Below are positions 30,596 through 39,923 of a stretch of DNA of 52,139 nucleotides, piece by piece (the first letter of the stretch is position 1; the number at the start of each line of letters is the position of its first letter). The notes below the pieces were generated by a model. That model was not told the DNA's origin. It saw nothing but the letters and a program-made list of their open reading frames with translations, and searched no databases. The position numbers and the translations under genes were made by a program. Location: NCBI GenBank assembly GCA_902464345.1, contig CABQJA010000001.1, positions 1 through 52,139 on the forward strand. Reading direction: 5' to 3'. This stretch comes from an uncultured Clostridium sp. Lineage in GTDB: Bacteria; Bacillota; Clostridia; Lachnospirales; Lachnospiraceae.

Positions 30596-33500
30596 ATGAT
30601 CGTGCCACAGTACTATGAAGATCTTCATATCCTGCATGAAAATACCATGCCGGCCAGAGCCTATTATGTGCCGGCGTCCGATCGGATGGATGATCCGGTG
30701 GAGCACAGGGAGCAGTCGGACCGGCTGCAGCTGTTAAACGGTAACTGGAGATTCCGGTATTTTAAGAGCATTTATGATGTAAATGAAGAATTTTACAACA
30801 TGGAATATGATTGCTCCGGATTTGATGAGATTGCGGTGCCGGGTACCTGGCAGATGGCAGGTTATGATACCCATCAGTATACGAATATCCGGTATCCGTT
30901 TCCATTTGATCCTCCGTATGTACCGCAGGATGTGCCGTGTGGGGCATATGTGCACACGTTTGATTATCAGCAGGAGGAGAAGGCGCCGAAAGTATTTCTG
31001 AATTTTGAAGGAGTGGACAGCTGCTTCTATGTGTGGCTGAACGGTGTGTATGTAGGATACAGTCAGGTAGCACATGGAATGAGTGAGTTCGATGTGACGG
31101 CACAGATCAGGGAGGGTCGGAATACCCTTGCCGTCCTGAATCTGAAGTGGTGCGATGGCTCTTACCTGGAAGATCAGGATAAGTTCCGGATGAGCGGTAT
31201 TTTCCGCGATGTCTATCTGCTGAAACGCCCAGCGCAGGCAATCCGCGATTACCATATCACTACAGAGATTATCGGAGGCACAGAGAAAACGGCAATCGTT
31301 CGATTGGAGCTGATGATGGCTCAGGCTATGGCAGAACCACAGGTAGAGATTCGGATCGAGAATGCAGCCGGCAGAGTGGCAGCAGAGGGGCGGTCGGATA
31401 CACATGGAGTTGCGGAACTGAAGATAACGGATCCGCAGCTCTGGAATACAGAGAACCCGTATCTGTATACCGTAATTCTTCGGACAGAGGCAGAGACGAT
31501 CACAGAACGGCTGGCATTACGGACGATCGAGATCCGGGACGGTGTGATCTATCTGAACGGACAGAAGATAAAATTCCGGGGCGTGAACCGGCATGATTCG
31601 GATCCGTATACCGGACCGGTCACTAATGTGGAACAGATCCGGACGGATTTAAGACTGATGAAGCAGCATAATCTGAATGCGATCCGCTCCAGTCATTATC
31701 CGAATGCACCGTACTTTTATCAGATGTGCGAGAAATACGGATTTCTGGTAATTAACGAGGCTGATATTGAGGCACACGGACCATTTATGCTGTATCGGCA
31801 GGAGGATACGGAACAGAATCGGTTTCAGCGCTGGAATGAAGCAATCGCAGATAATCCGGCATGGGAGGCTGCAATCCTTGACCGGGTACAGCAGATGGTA
31901 GAAAGAGATAAGAACCGGTTCTGTATTGTAGTCTGGTCCATGGGCAATGAGAGCGCATATGGTTGTAATTTTGAGAAGGCTCTGGCATGGACAAAGGCAT
32001 TCGATCCTTACCGGATCACACAGTATGAGAGTGCGAGATATCGTAATGATAAGAAGACTTATAGCTATGAGAATCTGGATCTATACAGCCGGATGTACCC
32101 GGCATTATCGGAGATCCGGGAGTATCTGGACCGGGGGGAAAGGAAGCCGTTTCTGCTGGTGGAGTACTGCCACAGCATGGGGAACGGACCGGGAGATCTG
32201 GAGGACTATTTCCGGATGATTCAATCAGATGACCGGATGTGCGGTGGTTTCGTGTGGGAATGGTGTGACCATGCGATCGCTGAAGGGTACAGTGAGAATG
32301 GAAAGGTCCGGTATCTCTATGGCGGAGATCATGGTGAGAGCATCCATGACGGGAACTTCTGCGTGGACGGTCTGGTATATCCGGATCGGCGGCCGCATAC
32401 CGGACTGTTGGAATATAAGAATGTCTATCGTCCGGCAAGAGTTGTCACATATGAGCAGGAGAGCGGCAGACTGGTACTGCACAACTATATGGATTTCGAT
32501 AACCTGGAGGATTATGCAGAGATAGCGTATGAGGTGACACTGGACGGAGTCGTGATCCGGTCAGGAAAGCTGGAAACTATATCCGTGGCACCGCACCGGG
32601 ACGGACAGACGCAGTTAAGGCCGGAGGTGCCACAGGCAGGGCAGGTGTATCTGAGGCTGATCTATCGGTTAAAGAAGCGGATTCCATTGATGGAGCCGGG
32701 GCAGATTCTGGGCTTTGATGAGATCCGGCTGCAGAATGCGGATGACAGGAATCAGAGAGCGGATAGACGGATAGCAGAACTGAATCAGGAAACAACGGAG
32801 ATGAATGTTCGGGAGACCGACCGCTCCATTGTGCTGGAATCGGATGCTTTCACATATGAGATCGATAAACGAACCGGTATGTTTACGAAGTTGCAGGTCG
32901 GCGGCAGGGATTGTCTGACACATCCGATGGAACTCAATATCTGGCGGGCACCGACAGACAATGACATGTACAGAAAGGAAATCTGGAGAAAGGCACATTA
33001 TCATGAGGCGGCAGTCCGGGCATATCAGACGGAGATCCGACGAGAGGAAGGGAGTGTCCTTGTTCATAGCACAGCGGCCATTGTAGCACCGACGGTACAG
33101 CGGATCATGGATGTGGAGCTTACATGGGAAATTGCACCGGATGGAAAGATCCATGCTCACATTACCGGAAATAAGAATCCGGAATTTCCGGAGCTGCCAC
33201 GGTTCGGTGTGCGGATGTTCCTGAATAAGCAGGCGGACCGGGTGACTTACTATGGCATGGGGCCACAGGAGAGCTATTGTGATAAGCATCAGGGTGCCGG
33301 TCATGGCTGGTACCGGGTAAGTGTAGAAGAAATGCATGAGGATTATATCCGGCCGCAGGAAAATGGCAGTCATTATGACTGTGATTATGTGGAGGTTGCA
33401 GACGGACAGACCGGACTGGCAGCGACCGGCAGGGCATTTTCTGTAAATGTTTCACCATATACACAGGAGGAGCTGGAGCGGACAGCCCATAACTATGAGC

Positions 33501-33667
33501 TGACAGAGGCAGACAGTACCATACTCTGTCTGGACTATGCATTAAACGGAATCGGTTCAAACAGCTGCGGTCCGGAGGTGGCAGAGCCATACCGGCTGGA
33601 TGGAGAGAATATTGATTTCCGGTTTATATTGGTTCCGTTTAATCGGGAAAGGAGATGGAAGGATTGA
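30596..33667 (+). CDS. lacZ: Beta-galactosidase, glycoside hydrolase family 2
   Basis: 1023 residues, the usual length of LacZ-type GH2 enzymes; hydrolyses lactose to galactose and glucose in the cytoplasm (no signal peptide). Domains in order: sugar-binding jelly roll (FEGVDSCFYVWLNGVYVGYS), immunoglobulin-like domain, TIM barrel with FRGVNRHDSDPYTGPV, proton donor in WSMGNESAYG (glutamate about 452), nucleophile in VEYCHSMGNGPG (about 523), then the C-terminal beta-galactosidase small-chain domain (NIWRAPTDNDMYRKEIW; YYGMGPQESYCD). ATG follows GAGGAGGAATT. It heads a four-gene operon and overlaps galK by four bases. Confidence 0.96.
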   Translation: MIVPQYYEDLHILHENTMPARAYYVPASDRMDDPVEHREQSDRLQLLNGNWRFRYFKSIYDVNEEFYNMEYDCSGFDEIAVPGTWQMAGYDTHQYTNIRYPFPFDPPYVPQDVPCGAYVHTFDYQQEEKAPKVFLNFEGVDSCFYVWLNGVYVGYSQVAHGMSEFDVTAQIREGRNTLAVLNLKWCDGSYLEDQDKFRMSGIFRDVYLLKRPAQAIRDYHITTEIIGGTEKTAIVRLELMMAQAMAEPQVEIRIENAAGRVAAEGRSDTHGVAELKITDPQLWNTENPYLYTVILRTEAETITERLALRTIEIRDGVIYLNGQKIKFRGVNRHDSDPYTGPVTNVEQIRTDLRLMKQHNLNAIRSSHYPNAPYFYQMCEKYGFLVINEADIEAHGPFMLYRQEDTEQNRFQRWNEAIADNPAWEAAILDRVQQMVERDKNRFCIVVWSMGNESAYGCNFEKALAWTKAFDPYRITQYESARYRNDKKTYSYENLDLYSRMYPALSEIREYLDRGERKPFLLVEYCHSMGNGPGDLEDYFRMIQSDDRMCGGFVWEWCDHAIAEGYSENGKVRYLYGGDHGESIHDGNFCVDGLVYPDRRPHTGLLEYKNVYRPARVVTYEQESGRLVLHNYMDFDNLEDYAEIAYEVTLDGVVIRSGKLETISVAPHRDGQTQLRPEVPQAGQVYLRLIYRLKKRIPLMEPGQILGFDEIRLQNADDRNQRADRRIAELNQETTEMNVRETDRSIVLESDAFTYEIDKRTGMFTKLQVGGRDCLTHPMELNIWRAPTDNDMYRKEIWRKAHYHEAAVRAYQTEIRREEGSVLVHSTAAIVAPTVQRIMDVELTWEIAPDGKIHAHITGNKNPEFPELPRFGVRMFLNKQADRVTYYGMGPQESYCDKHQGAGHGWYRVSVEEMHEDYIRPQENGSHYDCDYVEVADGQTGLAATGRAFSVNVSPYTQEELERTAHNYELTEADSTILCLDYALNGIGSNSCGPEVAEPYRLDGENIDFRFILVPFNRERRWKD

Positions 33668-34941
33668 GAACAGAAGCAGTGATTCAGGCAATTGAGAACG
33701 GAGAGTATGATGAGCGGTTCTCAGAGATTTATATGGATGCGACCCGGAGTGTACGGCAGAAAGAACGCTATATCAGAGCGGTAAAGGAGTATGTCGGACA
33801 GTTTGGGGCCGGTGAGGTAGCGATATTCAGTGCACCCGGCAGAAGTGAGATCGGAGGAAATCATACCGATCATCAGCATGGGGAGGTTCTGGCGGCATCC
33901 ATTAATCTGGATGCGATCGCAGTCACAGAAAAGACGGCGGAACCGACCGTAAGACTGGTATCTGATGGATGCGAACCGATCATAATTCCGTTGAATGATT
34001 TACAGAAGCGGAACGAAGAGGAAGGAACCACAGAAGCCCTGATCCGGGGTGTGCTGGCCGGTGTGGAAAAGAACGGCTACCGGATCGGCGGATTTCAGGC
34101 ATTTGTAACCAGTGATGTACTGATCGGAGCCGGCCTGTCATCCTCTGCGGCATTTGAGACATTGATTGGCACGATCATATCGAATCTGTATAATGAAGGA
34201 AAGATTACGGCAATGGAAATTGCGCAGATCGGACAGTATGCGGAGAATGTATATTTCGGCAAGCCATGCGGGCTGATGGATCAGATGGCATGCTCTGTCG
34301 GGAGTCTGGTACACATCCGGTTCGCGGATCCGGAGCATCCACAGGTAGAACGACTGAATCTGGATCTGGCAGTACAGGGATATAGTCTGTGTATCACGGA
34401 TACCAGAGGCTCTCACGCAGATCTGACACCGGACTATGCAGCGATTCCGGCAGAGATGAAGCAGGCAGCAGAGTGTCTCGGCAGAGAGGTACTCGGTCAG
34501 ACGACCAAAGAGGAGGTGCTTGCTCATCTGACGGAGATCCGGCAGAAGGCAGGCGACCGGGCAGCACTTCGTGCCTTGCATTATGTTTGTGAGAATGAAC
34601 GGGTGCAGCAGGAGACGGAGGCATTAAAGCAGGACCGGTTTGCGGAGTTTCTGCGGTTGGTAAAGGAGTCCGGAGATTCTTCTTATAAATATCTGCAGAA
34701 TGTATTTACCTGCCATGATGTGACACACCAGAATGTGTCGGTGGCACTGGCAGTCAGTGATATTGTGCTTGGAAGAAAGGGTGCGAGCCGGGTTCATGGC
34801 GGTGGATTCGCAGGTACGATTCAGGCGTTTGTGCCGACAGATATGGTTACCCGGTATCAGGCAGAGATGGAGCGGGTGTTTGGAACAGGAGCCTGTACGC
34901 AGCTGATGATTCGAAAGTACGGAGGCATCCGGGTAGTGTAG
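33664..34941 (+). CDS. galK: Galactokinase
   Basis: GHMP-family kinase making galactose 1-phosphate from galactose and ATP, the first Leloir step. Motifs: GRSEIGGNHTDHQHGEV (galactokinase signature), GAGLSSSAAFETLIG (ATP loop) and GASRVHGGGFAGTIQAF (motif 3). TTG 33664 is preferred because GGAG at 33651-33654 is nine bases upstream and the TTGA overlap with the lacZ stop is typical of coupling. The ATG at 33655 lies directly on that site. Length 425 residues, slightly longer than E. coli GalK through an N-terminal extension. Confidence 0.95.
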   Translation: MRTEAVIQAIENGEYDERFSEIYMDATRSVRQKERYIRAVKEYVGQFGAGEVAIFSAPGRSEIGGNHTDHQHGEVLAASINLDAIAVTEKTAEPTVRLVSDGCEPIIIPLNDLQKRNEEEGTTEALIRGVLAGVEKNGYRIGGFQAFVTSDVLIGAGLSSSAAFETLIGTIISNLYNEGKITAMEIAQIGQYAENVYFGKPCGLMDQMACSVGSLVHIRFADPEHPQVERLNLDLAVQGYSLCITDTRGSHADLTPDYAAIPAEMKQAAECLGREVLGQTTKEEVLAHLTEIRQKAGDRAALRALHYVCENERVQQETEALKQDRFAEFLRLVKESGDSSYKYLQNVFTCHDVTHQNVSVALAVSDIVLGRKGASRVHGGGFAGTIQAFVPTDMVTRYQAEMERVFGTGACTQLMIRKYGGIRVV

Positions 34942-35027
34942 ATTTGTCTATCACGAATAGACATAGCATCGAATGGATCGGTTCGAAGGCCGGATTAGGA
35001 TTGGAACGGTATAAAGGAGGAAGGAAT

Positions 35028-36023
35028 ATGAGCAGTATTTTAGTATTAGGCGGTGCAGGATATATTGGTTCGCATACGGTATATGAGCTGATTGCGGCAG
35101 GAGAACAGGTAGTGGTTGCAGACAATTTGCAGACCGGATTCCGGGCGGCGGTTCATCCGGCGGCAAGGTTTTATCAGGGAGATATCCGGGATCGTGCATT
35201 TTTGGACTCGATATTTGAGCAGGAGGAGATCGATGGCGTGATTCATTTCGCAGCGAATTCTCAGGTGGGCGAAAGCATGATAAATCCGCTGAAATATTAT
35301 AACAACAACCTGTGCGGGACAGAGGTGCTTCTGGAAAGCATGGTGGCACACAAGATTGACAAGATCGTCTTTTCTTCGACTGCAGCCACTTATGGAGAGC
35401 CGGAACGGATTCCGATTCTGGAAACGGACCGCACTCTGCCGACGAACTGCTACGGAGAGACCAAGCTTTCCATGGAGAAAATGTTCCACTGGACGGCACA
35501 GGCACATAATCTGCGGTATGTATCCCTGCGGTATTTCAATGCCTGTGGAGCACATCCGAACGGACAGATCGGTGAAGCACATGAGCCGGAGACACATTTG
35601 ATTCCGTTAATCCTGCAGGTGCCGAATCATAAGCGGGATTATATATCCATATTTGGTACGGATTATGAGACAAAGGACGGTACCTGCGTCAGAGATTACA
35701 TCCATGTAAACGATCTGGCACAGGCACATATTCTTGCCATGAAGTATCTGCGCGACGGCAATGAAAGTGATATTTTCAATCTGGGAAACGGTGTCGGATT
35801 TACAGTGAAGGAAGTGATCGAGGCAGCGAGAACCGTGACCGGGCATCCGATTCCGGCTAAGGTGGAGCCGAGACGTGCCGGAGATCCTTCGACCCTGATC
35901 GCTTCTAGCGAGAAGGCGAAAAAGATTCTTGGCTGGAAGCCGCAGTATGACGATCTGGAGACGATCATTTCAACGGCATGGAACTGGCACAGCAATCATC
36001 CGAACGGATATCAGACCATGTAA
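35028..36023 (+). CDS. galE: UDP-glucose 4-epimerase
   Basis: Interconverts UDP-galactose and UDP-glucose using NAD, closing the Leloir cycle. 331 residues of the short-chain dehydrogenase fold: LVLGGAGYIGSHTVYEL (NAD loop), FSSTAATYGEPE with the catalytic serine/threonine, YGETKLSMEKM (YxxxK tyrosine and lysine), and GTCVRDYIHVNDLAQAH. ATG 35028 follows AAAGGAGG; the open frame extends upstream to 34944 but only through the intergenic region. An 86-base gap separates it from galK. Confidence 0.96.
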   Translation: MSSILVLGGAGYIGSHTVYELIAAGEQVVVADNLQTGFRAAVHPAARFYQGDIRDRAFLDSIFEQEEIDGVIHFAANSQVGESMINPLKYYNNNLCGTEVLLESMVAHKIDKIVFSSTAATYGEPERIPILETDRTLPTNCYGETKLSMEKMFHWTAQAHNLRYVSLRYFNACGAHPNGQIGEAHEPETHLIPLILQVPNHKRDYISIFGTDYETKDGTCVRDYIHVNDLAQAHILAMKYLRDGNESDIFNLGNGVGFTVKEVIEAARTVTGHPIPAKVEPRRAGDPSTLIASSEKAKKILGWKPQYDDLETIISTAWNWHSNHPNGYQTM

Positions 36024-36036
36024 GGGAGGGATCAGA

Positions 36037-37527
36037 ATGATAAATGTATGGATCAGTGAACTGGTAGCTTATGGCCTGAAAAGCGGGCTGGTGGCACCGG
36101 AGGATAAAATATATGTGACGAATTCCATTCTGGAATTACTGGAAATCAATGATTATTCGGAGCCGGAACAACCGGCAGCACCGAGAGCTCTGCATGAGAT
36201 TCTTGAGGATCTGACCGGCTATGCGAGAGAGCGGGGAATCCTTGAGGATGACACGATCACGGTCAAAGATTTATTCGACACAAAGCTGATGGGAAGACTG
36301 ACACCGCCACCATCCGTTGTGAGAGGCCGGTTTACGGAGGCCTATGCGGTATCACCGAAAGCGGCAACCGATTACTACTATCGGTTCAGTCAGGCAACGA
36401 ACTATATCCGGACGGACCGGATTGCAAAGGATGAGAGCTGGGTGACGGATACGGAGTTCGGTCCTATGGATATTACGATCAATCTTTCCAAGCCGGAAAA
36501 AGATCCGCGGGATATTGCAAAAGCCGGTGTGGCAAAGAAATCCGGATACCCGAGTTGTCTGTTATGCAAGGAGAACGAGGGTTATGCAGGACATATTACA
36601 CACCCGGCAAGACAGAATCACAGAATTATTCCGGTTACCTTACAGGGTGAGAGCTATTACCTGCAGTATTCGCCATATGTTTATTACAATGAGCATTGCA
36701 TTATTTTCAATGACAGGCATATTCCGATGATCATTGATAAGGGAACTTTCGGAAAATTACTGGACTTTGTTCGTCAGTTTCCGCACTACACGGCCGGTTC
36801 CAATGCAGATCTTCCGATCGTCGGTGGGTCGATCTTAAGTCATGATCATTTCCAGGGTGGCGGATATACATTTGCAATGGCAAGGGCACCGTATGAGAAA
36901 GAGTTCTGCCTGAAGGATTATCCGGATGTGAAAGCAGGGACGGTGAAATGGCCGATGTCGGTCATCCGGCTGCAGGGCAGCAATGCAGATACCGTCACGG
37001 ATGTGGCTGCTCATATTCTGGAGGTGTGGCGTGGCTACACGGATGCCGATGCATATATTTTCAGTGAGACAGATGGCATTCCGCATAATACGATCACACC
37101 GATCGCACGGATGCGGGGAGAGCTCTATGAGCTGGATCTGGTGCTTCGCAATAATATCACGACAGAGGAATGTCCGATGGGACTGTATCATCCGCATGCA
37201 CAGTATCATCATATCAAGAAAGAGAACATCGGTCTGATCGAAGTGATGGGACTGGCGGTCCTTCCGGCCAGACTGCACAGGGAGCTTCAGCTGCTGGAGA
37301 ATGCGATCCTGCAGGATAAGCCGATTCGGGAAAATCCGGAGATCGAGAAGCATGCTGACTGGGTAGATGAATGGAGAGGCAAGTATAATATTACGGAAGA
37401 GAATATCCATTCTATTCTACAGGACGAGGTAGGAAAGGTGTTTGTAAAGGTTCTGGAATGTGCGGGAGTATATAAGCGAACCGAGAAAGGTGATCAGGCA
37501 TTTGAACGATTCCTTGCATGCCTGTAG
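36037..37527 (+). CDS. galT: UDP-glucose-hexose-1-phosphate uridylyltransferase, class II
   Basis: Transfers UMP between UDP-glucose and galactose 1-phosphate. 496 residues, the size of Gram-positive class II GalT, not of the shorter E. coli type. Motifs: FGPMDITINLSKPEKDP, CLLCKENEGYAGHITHPARQ, IVGGSILSHDHFQGGGYTF (histidine-rich catalytic region) and YHPHAQYHHIKKENIGLIEV. ATG 36037 follows AAGGGAGGG. The frame is open upstream into galE, but that part is the galE coding region in another frame. Last gene of lacZ-galKET. Confidence 0.96.
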   Translation: MINVWISELVAYGLKSGLVAPEDKIYVTNSILELLEINDYSEPEQPAAPRALHEILEDLTGYARERGILEDDTITVKDLFDTKLMGRLTPPPSVVRGRFTEAYAVSPKAATDYYYRFSQATNYIRTDRIAKDESWVTDTEFGPMDITINLSKPEKDPRDIAKAGVAKKSGYPSCLLCKENEGYAGHITHPARQNHRIIPVTLQGESYYLQYSPYVYYNEHCIIFNDRHIPMIIDKGTFGKLLDFVRQFPHYTAGSNADLPIVGGSILSHDHFQGGGYTFAMARAPYEKEFCLKDYPDVKAGTVKWPMSVIRLQGSNADTVTDVAAHILEVWRGYTDADAYIFSETDGIPHNTITPIARMRGELYELDLVLRNNITTEECPMGLYHPHAQYHHIKKENIGLIEVMGLAVLPARLHRELQLLENAILQDKPIRENPEIEKHADWVDEWRGKYNITEENIHSILQDEVGKVFVKVLECAGVYKRTEKGDQAFERFLACL

Positions 37528-37551
37528 GATGAAGTGATATATGACAAACAA

Positions 37552-37602
37552 AAACTCCGGAGTGGAATGCCTCATAGAGGAATCCACATCCGGAGTTTCT
37601 TT
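37552..37602. terminator. Bidirectional terminator after galT
   Basis: AAACTCCGGA (37552-37561) pairs with TCCGGAGTTT (37589-37598), extended inward by TGGA (37563-37566) with TCCA (37583-37586), and followed by CTTTG. A-rich sequence on the other side allows use from the minus strand too. It separates galT from the converging gene at 37604. Confidence 0.8.
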
Positions 37603-37603
37603 G

Positions 37604-38212
37604 TTATTCTGTCTCGGTGCCTTTGGCCCATTCATCCAGCTTCTTCATAGTAGCATCATAGGTCTTCTGAGAAATCTCAGGAAGCTCTCCGCCCCACAGC
37701 TTCTTAGCCTCATCAAAACCTTTCTTGATCGCACTTCTCATGGACTCGATCTTGCTGCTGTCACCACCGGTTAAAGCTTTCGCAAAATCAACTAATCGAT
37801 CAGAGGTCTGGTTCACACCCCAGTATCCGTCATCTGCAATATCTGCCTGCGCCTGTGCAGCTGTTTCGGCATCAACGGTAAAGTTGCCGGTACGGATCGC
37901 ATTCCAGAATGAAGAATCGTTTAAGAGATCCTCATTGGAAGAATTGGCCCAGGCAAAGGTCTGTCCCTGCTTGGTAATGACCTTTTCAACCAGGCTCTTT
38001 AAGGAATTCAGTCTGGCCTCCTGATCCGCCTTTAACTGAGCAACAATCGCAGAGCGGTCAGTAGACTTTGTCTTGTCGGAGCCGGTTTCTGTGCTCTTTT
38101 CATAAACTGCAGCGGTATCATCCGTCTTAGTTGCAGCGGTGTTGGCAGCTGCAGCAGCTGTCTTGTCAGTAGCAGCCGGTGTATAAGTAGTATTGGATAC
38201 ACCTTGTATCAT
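37604..38212 (-). CDS. Unknown protein with sigma-28-type promoter
   Basis: 202 residues, no signal peptide or membrane helix. The N-terminal 60 residues are disordered-looking and rich in Ala, Thr, Asp and Lys (for example TAAAAANTAATKTDDTAAVY). The rest is helical with SAIVAQLKADQEARLNSLKS, a WANSSNEDLLNDSSFWNAIR segment and a central NFTVDAETAAQAQADIADDG. ATG 38212 is eight bases after GGAGGG. The promoter pattern upstream places it in the flagellar/motility regulon by inference. The soluble helical protein with a disordered N-terminus would fit a flagellar export substrate or accessory, but no family was recognised. Confidence 0.75.
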   Translation of the reverse strand: MIQGVSNTTYTPAATDKTAAAAANTAATKTDDTAAVYEKSTETGSDKTKSTDRSAIVAQLKADQEARLNSLKSLVEKVITKQGQTFAWANSSNEDLLNDSSFWNAIRTGNFTVDAETAAQAQADIADDGYWGVNQTSDRLVDFAKALTGGDSSKIESMRSAIKKGFDEAKKLWGGELPEISQKTYDATMKKLDEWAKGTETE

Positions 38213-38288
38213 AATTATCACCCTCCTTGGTTTGTCCTAACTGCGTCATACAGTCGTTATGGCATCCTGCCGGTTTTATTTTACTTAT

Positions 38289-38316
38289 TTATCGGCAGAA
38301 ATGGAAGAAATATTTA
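38289..38316 (-). promoter_or_regulatory. Sigma-28 (sigma-D) type promoter
   Basis: Minus strand TAAA (38316-38313), 16-base spacer, GCCGATAA (38296-38289). This is the flagellar sigma pattern TAAA-N15/16-GCCGATAW, with an exact -10. It lies about 75 bases before the ATG at 38212. Confidence 0.75.
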
Positions 38317-38365
38317 TAAAAACTTCATTAAAAAACTTGTTAATTCGTGCAAATTTAATTACATA

Positions 38366-38374
38366 TGCTATACT
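38366..38374 (+). promoter_or_regulatory. Extended -10 promoter of the histidine kinase gene
   Basis: TGCTATACT: a TGN extension directly before TATACT (38369-38374), with no good -35 at the usual distance. About 70 bases before the TTG start at 38445. Confidence 0.45.
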
Positions 38375-38444
38375 CTTGAACAGAAGAAGGCACAATAAGA
38401 TATAAAAGATTGTGGAGATTGCAGAAAGAAGGGAGGAGGACGGC

Positions 38445-39923
38445 TTGAAAATCGCAGATAAAATTAAAATGCTTGTGATTCCGCTGGTACTGATCCCGTT
38501 TGTGATCATATTGTTTGGCTGTTTTGTATTCGGACGGATATATCTGAAAACGACATATGGAATCGGTGGAAATATGCTGATTGAGTCTTATTCCAATTCG
38601 CCGGTTACGGTCAACCGGGTTACAGAAGCCTTGATCGAGGATGTATATAAGAATCCGAATCAGCTTTTAAATAAAGAATATCTGGACGATTTGAACAGTA
38701 AGCTGGAGGATGATAATTCTTTTCTGCTGGTAAGGATCGGAGATGAGATCAGCTATCAGGGAGTCGACGACATCTCCGGAATCAAGGACCTGCTTCCGAA
38801 ATACGGTGACAACAATCAGATTGAAGGTGGTCTGTTTGTAGAGGCGGACAAACCGATGTATCTCAGACAGAAGGATGTGACACTGAGTGACGGACAGACA
38901 GGTACCCTGTTTGTTATCACATATCTGGATAGTCTGGAGACCGGTATGCGTAAGATCATGATTCAGCTGATGATTATGGTCACGGCGGTACTGCTTCTGG
39001 TTAACGGATTCATTTCCCTATATATATACTGGATATTCTTAAGGCCGCTCCGGCTGCTGCAGGAAGGAACCGAGCGGATCAAGGAGGGCAATCTGGAAGA
39101 GGATGTAGAGATCCTCTCAGATGATGAGATCGGAGAGGTATGTCAGTCCTTTAATGAGATGCGGCTGAAGTTAAAGGAATCTGTGGATGACCGGATGCAT
39201 TATGAGAAGGAGAACCGGGAGCTGATCAGTAATATTTCTCATGACCTGAAGACTCCGATCACAGCCATCAAGGGCTATGTTGAGGGAATCATGGACGGTG
39301 TGGCAGATACACCCGAGAAGATGTCGCGCTATATACGAACGATCTATAATAAAGCAAATGAAATGGATGCTCTGATCAATGAGCTGTCGTTGTATACGAA
39401 GATTGATAATAATGCGATTCCGTATAATTTCGTAAAGATTAAGGTATCATCTTATTTTGACGACTGTATCGAAGATGTATCGGTAGATATGGAGGCGGCG
39501 GGAGTGACCTTTGAGTATGAGAATTCCTGTGCGGCAGATACCTGTGTAGTTGCCGATCCGGAGCAGATCCGGCGGGTGATCGGTAATATCGTAACCAATG
39601 CGGTAAAATATAATTCCAAAGAGGAACGGAGCATTCGGATTGAAGTAAAACCATATGAGGATCAGTACATTTATATCGGGATCCGGGATAACGGCAATGG
39701 TATCTCGAAAGAAGACTTGCCGCTGATCTTCAAGCGGATGTATCGGACAGATGCTTCCCGCAATTCATCGACCGGAGGAAGCGGTCTGGGACTGGCGATC
39801 GCAAAGCGGATCATTGAAGAGCATGGTGGTAAAATCTGGGCAGAAAGTGAAGAAGGAAAAGGAACGCTGATTGCATTTACACTGAAGAAATATGAAGAAT
39901 CAGAAGATAAGGAGGAACTATGA
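38445..39923 (+). CDS. Sensor histidine kinase
   Basis: 492 residues. TM1 at about 9-33, an extracytoplasmic sensor region of about 130 residues with no recognised fold, TM2 at about 170-195, HAMP (EEDVEILSDDEIGEVCQSFN), HisKA with phospho-acceptor histidine about 266 in NISHDLKTPITAIKGY, and HATPase with NIVTNAVKYNSKE, IRDNGNGI and GGSGLGLAIAKRI. TTG 38445 sits six bases after GGAGGAGG. It overlaps the regulator gene as ATGA. The signal is unknown; neighbours (an unknown sigma-28 gene and truA) give no clue. Confidence 0.93.
   Translation: MKIADKIKMLVIPLVLIPFVIILFGCFVFGRIYLKTTYGIGGNMLIESYSNSPVTVNRVTEALIEDVYKNPNQLLNKEYLDDLNSKLEDDNSFLLVRIGDEISYQGVDDISGIKDLLPKYGDNNQIEGGLFVEADKPMYLRQKDVTLSDGQTGTLFVITYLDSLETGMRKIMIQLMIMVTAVLLLVNGFISLYIYWIFLRPLRLLQEGTERIKEGNLEEDVEILSDDEIGEVCQSFNEMRLKLKESVDDRMHYEKENRELISNISHDLKTPITAIKGYVEGIMDGVADTPEKMSRYIRTIYNKANEMDALINELSLYTKIDNNAIPYNFVKIKVSSYFDDCIEDVSVDMEAAGVTFEYENSCAADTCVVADPEQIRRVIGNIVTNAVKYNSKEERSIRIEVKPYEDQYIYIGIRDNGNGISKEDLPLIFKRMYRTDASRNSSTGGSGLGLAIAKRIIEEHGGKIWAESEEGKGTLIAFTLKKYEESEDKEEL

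Noticed and set aside
30734..31405. Minus-strand open frame of 223 codons
   Set aside because: Lies wholly inside lacZ, antisense, with no family motif or start signal.
32669..33373. Minus-strand open frame of 234 codons
   Set aside because: Antisense shadow of lacZ; the plus strand carries conserved GH2 motifs throughout.
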